A DNA stretch of 5,661 nt from Clostridiales bacterium (GTDB taxonomy: Bacteria > Bacillota > Clostridia > Christensenellales > CAG-138), in contig JAAZFD010000304.1 of NCBI GenBank assembly GCA_012511925.1, forward strand, positions 1-5,661. Direction: 5' to 3'. The notes below the pieces were generated by a model. The model was not told where the DNA came from. It saw only the letters and a list, made by a program, of their open reading frames with translations, and searched no databases. Below are positions 1 through 3,904 of the stretch, piece by piece (the first letter of the stretch is position 1; the number at the start of each line of letters is the position of its first letter). The translations under genes and the position numbers were made by a program.

Positions 1-531
1 GTTGTAGAAGCTGGCGCAGCTCCCGGTAACGGCACAAACCCCGGTGAAAACCCCGGTGGCGGTGGCGGCTCTGGCGGCGACCCAAGTACAACAAGCTTTA
101 CAATAACATATTCCCCAGGCGCACCCGAAGCAGAAGTTAGTGGTATGCCCGAGCCTCTTACTTACACAGTAAACGCAGGCGGTTTCCACGATGTTGTAGC
201 GTCTATCCCCACACGCGATGGTTACAACTTTGGTGGTTGGGATTACAACGGTACTGAAGTAAATGCTGGCTACCCCATTCAAGATGTTAATACCAATATT
301 ACGCTGGCAGCAAAGTGGGAAATTGCAATATCCTATACATTAGAGTTCGTTGAGGGTGATTACACACTTAATCTCGCAGGATTTACAAACCCAACAACTT
401 ATAATGAGGTTACACCAATAGGGGAAATTCTTACTAACGCATCAGCTGCAAAAGCTGGCGAAATATTTGCAGGTTGGAAAGACCAAAACAGCGATAAAAC
501 TTTCTACCTTCCTTTTCTACCTTCCTATTGA
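1..531 (+). CDS. Modular extracellular InlB-B-repeat protein, 5' fragment before the frameshift (5' partial)
   Basis: The frame is open from the first base with no start codon, so the gene begins upstream. The visible part starts with the end of an earlier module, then a Gly/Pro/Asn-rich linker (positions 13-96, with GGGGGSGG). One complete InlB-B-type (Flg_new) repeat follows at about 97-330, showing the family hallmarks: an aromatic/hydrophobic strand, P-T-x-x-G-Y-x-F-x-G-W, and a closing L-A-A-K-W. A second repeat begins at about 331 and reaches FAGW at 466-477. The frame then stops at TGA 529-531, inside that repeat, because a 13-bp tandem duplication at 501-526 shifts it. Such repeats form small beta-grasp-like units in secreted and surface proteins, as in Listeria InlB, and usually act as spacers or in binding to host or cell-wall ligands. 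The ligand here is unknown. The rest of the gene continues at once in another frame, so this is one broken gene and not a separate short gene. Confidence 0.85.
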   Translation, partial: VVEAGAAPGNGTNPGENPGGGGGSGGDPSTTSFTITYSPGAPEAEVSGMPEPLTYTVNAGGFHDVVASIPTRDGYNFGGWDYNGTEVNAGYPIQDVNTNITLAAKWEIAISYTLEFVEGDYTLNLAGFTNPTTYNEVTPIGEILTNASAAKAGEIFAGWKDQNSDKTFYLPFLPSY

Positions 532-1254
532 AGCAAACACACCAATCGATAGCGATTTTGAGCTTGTTCCCGTATGGAAAACCAAGCACACACTAACATT
601 TAACCTTGATGGTGGAGAAAACGGTCCTGCTAATATGACTTTCTATGCAGGCGATACGAAGATTGATATCCCCACAAAAGTTCCTACAAAGGCTAATAAA
701 TTATTTAATTACTGGGATTATGAAGGCACTCAACGCTACCCAGGTGGTGATATAGCCCCCGCACCCGATAATGACATTACGCTAACAGCTGTATGGACAG
801 ATGCAGAGTTCTATATCGAATATGATATGCAGGGCGGTACACCTGAAATCGCAACGCAAACCGTTGCATGCGAAACAGCAGGCTCTGTAAATATTTCAGC
901 AACCGTACCCACAAAAGACGGCTTTACATTTGTTAATTGGAGCTCAACCAAGGGAGGTTTCGTAAATGCTGGCGGTAGCATTGACTATACAACAGCTGAT
1001 GCAGGAAAAACAATTACCTTGACTGCAAATTGGGTTAACGCATATTTTGTATCTTCTTCAGGCGATTTAGCACCAACCGATGCAACCGCCTACGCAGCAG
1101 GCGCAACTGTAACCGTTAAAAATGTTACTGGCACTAAAGAGGGTTACGAATTCGGCGGCTATACTTCAAGCCTTGGCGGAATAGTACAGCCGGGTGATAC
1201 ATTTGAAATGCCCGCAAGCGCTGTAACGCTTGAAGCTATTTGGGATGAAGCAGC
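97..1254 (+). repeat. Five InlB-B-type (Flg_new / Listeria-Bacteroides) protein repeats, first block
   Basis: Five diverged units of about 70-80 codons lie head to tail (about 97-330, 331-576, 583-801, 802-1038 and 1039-1254). Each carries a central G-x-x-F-x-x-W/Y signature (FGGW, FAGW, FNYW, FVNW, FGGY) followed after about 25-30 residues by a closing L-x-A-x-W type strand (LAAKW, LVPVW, LTAVW, LTANW, LEAIW). Unit 2 is whole only if one copy of the 13-bp duplication is removed. The units are related at protein level but not near-identical, so this is old duplication and not a recent expansion. Boundaries are approximate. Confidence 0.8.
501..526 (+). repeat. Perfect 13-bp tandem duplication that breaks the reading frame
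   Basis: The unit TTTCTACCTTCCT occurs twice back to back, at 501-513 and 514-526, with no mismatch. Thirteen is not a multiple of three, so the extra copy shifts the frame and produces the TGA at 529-531. With a single copy the codons read D-K-T-F-Y-L-P-I-E-A-N-T-P-I-D and join the upstream repeat half (FAGW) to the downstream half (LVPVW) at normal spacing. One copy, or four, would be in frame. A slipped-strand duplication explains the break completely. The sequence alone cannot tell a true mutation from an assembly error. Confidence 0.93.
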
Positions 1255-3529
1255 AGCAGGAGGAGCGTCAATCAGCGTAATCTTCAACGATACATGGAAC
1301 AAGGAAGAAATAACCGTAAACGATGTACCAGTTCCTGAATCGGGTACTGTTACAGCGGCAGATGTTGCGTCAATCAGCCCAGAGTATTGGGTATCCACAA
1401 CAACCGAGGTAACAGGCGTTACTGAAGGCGACACAATTACTTTCGATGGCTCAAGGTTAGCTCAGCCTATTGGCGAAACGGAAGAATATGAAACATGGGT
1501 AGAGGGCGGCACGAAGTTCCAGGTTTTAACTACGCCAGCAGGCATAGATGGAGGAATATCTAGCTCTGGTAAATACCTTGTATACAATGATATTGACTTA
1601 TCCTCATGTAGCTATGGCGGATTGTTGCTCTTCTCAGGCGTATTTGATGGTGGTGGTAATACGCTTAGTAATTTTTCAAAGTCGCAAACAACCTCCAACG
1701 CAGGCTTTATGAAAACGATCAGTACAGGTACAATTAAGCACCTTACGTTAGACAATGCTTCGGTGTACGGAAAAGATAAGGTTGGTATTATTTGCGGCAC
1801 GAACTCGGGCACTATCACAGATTGCCACGTTACAAATTCACAGGTGTATCCGGCGGATAACAATGTGGCCGGATGCGGCATGAGTACTACGACCTACACA
1901 AGTCAAAAGGGTAAGTTTGTTGGTGGCATAGCTGGTGCTTCAAATGGCACTATCGAGTATTGCTCTGTTAATAATAGCTATATAGGAAGAACTAAAACAG
2001 CAACCGAAGTTACCGGTACTGGTCTAAACATCGGAATGATTGGCGGTATCACTGGCATAGGCGGCATAGATAGCAAAACAGTTTCTACTTCGGTAACAAA
2101 TTGTAAGGTTGGCTCTGGCGGATTAGCAAATCCAAGCAATGAAACTTATACTTATATAGGTGGTCTTTTGGGTTATCTTGCTTCTGGTGGTGTTGTTGAG
2201 TCTTGTTTAAATGATAATACATACACAGGTGGATACAACATTGTAGGCGGTATGATAGGTTGGTCTGGCGGCACGATGAAACAGTGCTTATTCGCAAATT
2301 ATCAAGATGTTTCGGCTGCTGACAGTACAAATTCACCTTATATCGCCACTAATAGCTCGTCGACATTATCAAACAACTATATAGCTGGCGGCACTTCTAA
2401 CTCGAATTTGACTGCGGGTGTCGATCGCAAAACAGACGCGTCATGCTATGGCACACTACTGCAGAGCGGTTTAGGCACAGTGTATTGGAATTATCGTGAT
2501 GGCGACTTCCCTTACCTCAAGTCTGACGGCTCTGGCTCGGGCGGTGGTGGTGGCGATACCCCTTCAGTTACAGTTACATTTATTGCAAACTTAGATGGAG
2601 TTGAAAATCCTCCTGCAAAAACAATTGCAAGCGGTGTAAGCATTCAGATGCCTACGCTTACAGGTTCGAAGCACTTCTTGGGTTGGTCAGCATCGTCAAC
2701 GGCAACAGATGCAACTTATAATGCTGGCGGAAACTATAGCTTCACAAGCACTACAACGTTGTATGGCGTGTGGACTACTGGTGGATTGAAATATTTGCCT
2801 GGTATTGCACCCGATAACGAATACAGAACAGGTATGCCAGCAGATCAAGAACAGCAAGGAAATGTTGTGATTTCTTCATCAATTCCTAAGTATATACCTG
2901 TGAATGCTTCTATGAGCAATCCAACTGCATATTCGTTCAGCTACTGGACAAAGGCTGGCGATTCAACCAAGTACTATCCTGGCGATACGATTAATGTTAG
3001 TGGGCTAGTTGAACTAACAGCTAACTGGACAACAGGTTGCTATGCAATTAGAACTGTTGCAGATTACAACACATTAGAAAGTGTTGTTGAAACCGTGTAT
3101 GATAATTGCAAACGCAACTATGTTTTGGCAAACGATCTATCGCTTGCAGGTTCAAGTACGATAATTGCCTCAAACGACATTTATTATAGCGGTATATTCA
3201 ACGGAAACGGCTATACGCTTAGCAACTTGACTATTACAGACGGTTATAATTACACAGGCATGTTTGCTCACCTTGGCAATGGTGCAATTGTTCAGTACTT
3301 GAATATAGATAACTTCAATTTGCACTGCGGCATGGGCTGGACTAATAGTTATGCAGCTGTTGTCGGCGCTAACATAGACGGATATGTTTACATGAATAAT
3401 GTAGTTATCTCTAACAGCTCTGCTGATGGCGCTACGAGTGGTTATAACGGCATTTGGTCGGCATACGAGGATAACTTTGTAACCAGAAATGACCATTGTC
3501 AACTCATAAACACAGTTGCGGGCAACTAA
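515..3529 (+). CDS. Modular extracellular InlB-B-repeat / GLUG protein, 3' fragment after the frameshift
   Basis: This is the continuation of the gene that enters at position 1. It completes InlB-B-type repeat 2 (closing VPVW, to about 576), then carries repeat 3 (about 583-801), repeat 4 (802-1038) and repeat 5 (1039-1254). A bridge follows (1255-1500), then a GLUG-type domain (about 1500-2430). It opens with a segment like those that precede GLUG repeats (YNDIDLSS...GVFDGGGNTLSNF) and has units such as VGGIAGASNGTIEYC. A GSGSGGGGGDTPS linker (2528-2566) leads to repeats 6 and 7 (2567-3035) and a second, shorter domain with FNGNGYTLSNL (3197-3229). The stop is TAA 3527-3529. I see no LPXTG motif, membrane anchor, SLH or dockerin module at the C-terminus. 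The predicted place of action is extracellular, possibly as an adhesin or structural protein, but this is inferred from domains only. The first in-frame start-like codon, TTG at 467, lies inside a repeat and has no ribosome binding site, so independent translation is unlikely. About 1000 codons without a stop suggest the break is recent or artefactual. Confidence 0.88.
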   Translation, partial: FYLPIEANTPIDSDFELVPVWKTKHTLTFNLDGGENGPANMTFYAGDTKIDIPTKVPTKANKLFNYWDYEGTQRYPGGDIAPAPDNDITLTAVWTDAEFYIEYDMQGGTPEIATQTVACETAGSVNISATVPTKDGFTFVNWSSTKGGFVNAGGSIDYTTADAGKTITLTANWVNAYFVSSSGDLAPTDATAYAAGATVTVKNVTGTKEGYEFGGYTSSLGGIVQPGDTFEMPASAVTLEAIWDEAAAGGASISVIFNDTWNKEEITVNDVPVPESGTVTAADVASISPEYWVSTTTEVTGVTEGDTITFDGSRLAQPIGETEEYETWVEGGTKFQVLTTPAGIDGGISSSGKYLVYNDIDLSSCSYGGLLLFSGVFDGGGNTLSNFSKSQTTSNAGFMKTISTGTIKHLTLDNASVYGKDKVGIICGTNSGTITDCHVTNSQVYPADNNVAGCGMSTTTYTSQKGKFVGGIAGASNGTIEYCSVNNSYIGRTKTATEVTGTGLNIGMIGGITGIGGIDSKTVSTSVTNCKVGSGGLANPSNETYTYIGGLLGYLASGGVVESCLNDNTYTGGYNIVGGMIGWSGGTMKQCLFANYQDVSAADSTNSPYIATNSSSTLSNNYIAGGTSNSNLTAGVDRKTDASCYGTLLQSGLGTVYWNYRDGDFPYLKSDGSGSGGGGGDTPSVTVTFIANLDGVENPPAKTIASGVSIQMPTLTGSKHFLGWSASSTATDATYNAGGNYSFTSTTTLYGVWTTGGLKYLPGIAPDNEYRTGMPADQEQQGNVVISSSIPKYIPVNASMSNPTAYSFSYWTKAGDSTKYYPGDTINVSGLVELTANWTTGCYAIRTVADYNTLESVVETVYDNCKRNYVLANDLSLAGSSTIIASNDIYYSGIFNGNGYTLSNLTITDGYNYTGMFAHLGNGAIVQYLNIDNFNLHCGMGWTNSYAAVVGANIDGYVYMNNVVISNSSADGATSGYNGIWSAYEDNFVTRNDHCQLINTVAGN
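1640..2310 (+). repeat. GLUG-motif repeat region within the surface protein
   Basis: After FDGGGNTLSNF there are about six GLUG-like units of variable length. They are AGFMKTISTGTIKHL (1700), VGIICGTNSGTITDC (1781), VGGIAGASNGTIEYC (1919), a longer unit ending in SVTNC (about 2030-2103), IGGLLGYLASGGVVESC (2156) and VGGMIGWSGGTMKQC (2243). The G-x-x-G followed by G-x-(I/V/M) is the hallmark of PF07581 GLUG repeats, which are expected to stack as a beta-helix. Five of the units end with a Cys at the same place, an intriguing regularity for an extracellular protein. These could be ladder residues or disulfides, but that is inference. Confidence 0.75.
2522..3526 (+). repeat. Second module cassette: Gly-rich linker, two InlB-B-type repeats, short GLUG-type domain
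   Basis: The order seen in the first part of the protein recurs here in reduced form. A Gly-rich linker (GSGSGGGGGDTPS) is followed by repeat 6 (2567-2780; FLGW, LYGVW) and repeat 7 (about 2781-3035; FSYW, LTANW). Then comes an entry segment with ANDLSLAG and FNGNGYTLSNL, and two weak GLUG-like units, TGMFAHLGNGAIVQYL and AAVVGANIDGYVYMNN. The second domain is much shorter than the first (about 160 codons against about 310) and lacks the repeated Cys positions. The cassette reading is my interpretation of the visible order. Confidence 0.65.
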
Positions 3530-3531
3530 GT

Positions 3532-3547
3532 CGAAATAGATATTTCG
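3532..3547. other. Short AT-rich hairpin directly after the + gene stop
   Basis: CGAAATA (3532-3538) and TATTTCG (3541-3547) are perfect inverted copies separated by two bases, starting three bases after the TAA stop. It is short, AT-rich and has no T-tract. It may stabilise the mRNA end together with the stronger hairpin that follows, or it may be chance. Confidence 0.35.
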
Positions 3548-3555
3548 CAAAATCA

Positions 3556-3585
3556 AGCTGTGCGGGGAGAAATCTCCGCACAGCT
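3556..3585 (+). terminator. Probable terminator-like hairpin of the surface-protein gene (no T-tract)
   Basis: AGCTGTGCGG (3556-3565) pairs perfectly with CCGCACAGCT (3576-3585) across a 10-base loop, within which AG/CT can add two more pairs. It begins 26 bases after the stop codon, the usual place for an intrinsic terminator. On the + strand it is followed by AACACAGAAC, not by a run of T, so it would be a weak or factor-assisted terminator, or an mRNA-stabilising stem. Read from the - strand it is followed by TTGATTTTG, a poor T-tract, so it might also back up termination of the convergent gene. Confidence 0.5.
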
Positions 3586-3607
3586 AACACAGAACAAACC
3601 AATTTCA

Positions 3608-3638
3608 ATGCAAAATGCAAATAGAGCTTAGAGCTTAG
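3608..3638. repeat. Two adjacent pairs of 7-bp tandem repeats
   Basis: ATGCAAA occurs twice in tandem (3608-3614, 3615-3621). It is followed without a gap by TAGAGCT twice in tandem (3622-3628, 3629-3635) and a further TAG. All four are exact. The stretch is noncoding and lies between the + gene hairpin and the first TGTAGGGG repeat. Confidence 0.8.
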
Positions 3639-3644
3639 TCATAA

Positions 3645-3669
3645 TGTAGGGGAGGATAGGTATCCTCCC
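3645..3669. repeat. TGTAGGGG-headed hairpin repeat, copy 1
   Basis: The element begins TGTAGGGGAGG. Its arms GGGAGGATA (3650-3658) and TATCCTCCC (3661-3669) are perfectly complementary, with only two bases between them, so the innermost pairs must open. From memory, GTAGGGG-headed short palindromes next to GAATAATGAA-type DNA are common between genes of uncultured Clostridia. This is general recognition and not a database match. A + strand terminator role is possible (AATTATT follows) but weak. Confidence 0.55.
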
Positions 3670-3679
3670 AATTATTAAT

Positions 3680-3714
3680 GAATAATGAATGATGAATAAT
3701 GAATGATGAATAAT
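3680..3714. repeat. Heptad array GAATRAT, five units (14-bp double unit x 2.5)
   Basis: The double unit GAATAATGAATGAT is present at 3680-3693 and 3694-3707, followed by a half unit GAATAAT at 3708-3714. Each double unit is two heptads, GAATAAT and GAATGAT, which differ by one base, so the array is five head-to-tail 7-mers. A related TATTAAT precedes it (3673-3679). The array is noncoding. Confidence 0.85.
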
Positions 3715-3730
3715 TAGGCACGATTATTCT

Positions 3731-3760
3731 CTACCCACTAACCGCTAATCCCTAACCCCT
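3731..3760. repeat. Degenerate heptad array CTAACCC-like, four units
   Basis: Four consecutive 7-mers read CTACCCA (3731), CTAACCG (3738), CTAATCC (3745) and CTAACCC (3752), followed by CT. Each begins CTA at a strict 7-base interval. The array is pyrimidine-rich on this strand and ends directly against the second TGTAGGGG repeat, with which its last bases form CCCCT/AGGGG. Confidence 0.65.
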
Positions 3761-3761
3761 G

Positions 3762-3835
3762 TGTAGGGGAGGGCAATGCACGATTTTTATGAATAATGAA
3801 TGATGACGGGCGGATGGGCACTGCGCGCCCCTACA
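3762..3835. repeat. Inverted TGTAGGGG / CCCCTACA pair (copies 2 and 3) enclosing two GAATRAT heptads
   Basis: TGTAGGGG at 3762-3769 (followed by AGGGCAATGCA) and its exact reverse complement CCCCTACA at 3828-3835 bound a 74-bp segment. Copy 2 lacks the complementary second arm seen in copy 1. Copy 3 lies on the - strand and keeps both arms, GGGCG (3808-3812) and CGCCC (3826-3830). Between them sits another pair of heptads (GAATAAT GAATGAT, 3791-3804). This could be a small MITE-like unit or a mosaic of two hairpin repeats. No transposase and no clear target-site duplication are visible. Confidence 0.45.
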
Positions 3836-3842
3836 TTGTAGC

Positions 3843-3898
3843 AAAAAGTAGTGGGGCGTTGGGGAAAAGCCCCAAAATAAATCCCCATAACGTTCCCC
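3843..3898 (-). terminator. Candidate intrinsic terminator of the lipoprotein gene
   Basis: On the - strand a structured segment starts six bases after the TAG stop. GGGG-AACG-GGGG (with two 2-base bulges; + strand 3883-3898) can pair with CCCC-CGTT-CCCC partners (+ strand 3853-3864), and a run of five T follows (+ strand A-run 3843-3847). A smaller competing hairpin, TTGGGG/CCCCAA (3859-3864 with 3870-3875), lies inside. Its place directly after the stop supports a terminator. The bulges and the five-base gap before the T-run lower confidence. Confidence 0.5.
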
Positions 3899-3904
3899 TC
3901 GTGC

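Larger units (their letters stand above)
3530..3904. other. Gene-free convergent intergenic region rich in short repeats
   Basis: This 375-bp gap lies between two convergent stop codons. It holds two hairpins at the + gene end, four clusters of 7-bp tandem repeats, three TGTAGGGG-headed copies and a candidate terminator at the - gene end. I see no convincing coding sequence, tRNA or promoter. Because both genes read into it, no promoter is required here. Confidence 0.75.

Noticed and set aside
467..531. Separate downstream gene starting at TTG 467
   Set aside because: The TTG is inside an InlB-B repeat, has no ribosome binding site, and the encoded first residues do not resemble a signal peptide. 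The frame-shifted duplication explains both fragments as one gene.
501..531. Programmed ribosomal frameshift
   Set aside because: There is no convincing slippery heptamer, and frameshifting would leave the duplicated residues inserted in the repeat. Deleting one 13-bp copy gives an exact, family-like join.
3170..3556. Reverse-strand open frame opposite the end of the surface-protein gene
   Set aside because: It lies wholly opposite the domain-bearing + frame, shows no recognisable domain, and its existence is explained by the composition of the sense gene. Other reverse frames within 1159-2336 and the forward frames within 4018-5154 were rejected for the same reason.
3680..3714. CRISPR array
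   Set aside because: Units are 7 or 14 bp and directly contiguous, with no spacers and no cas genes nearby.
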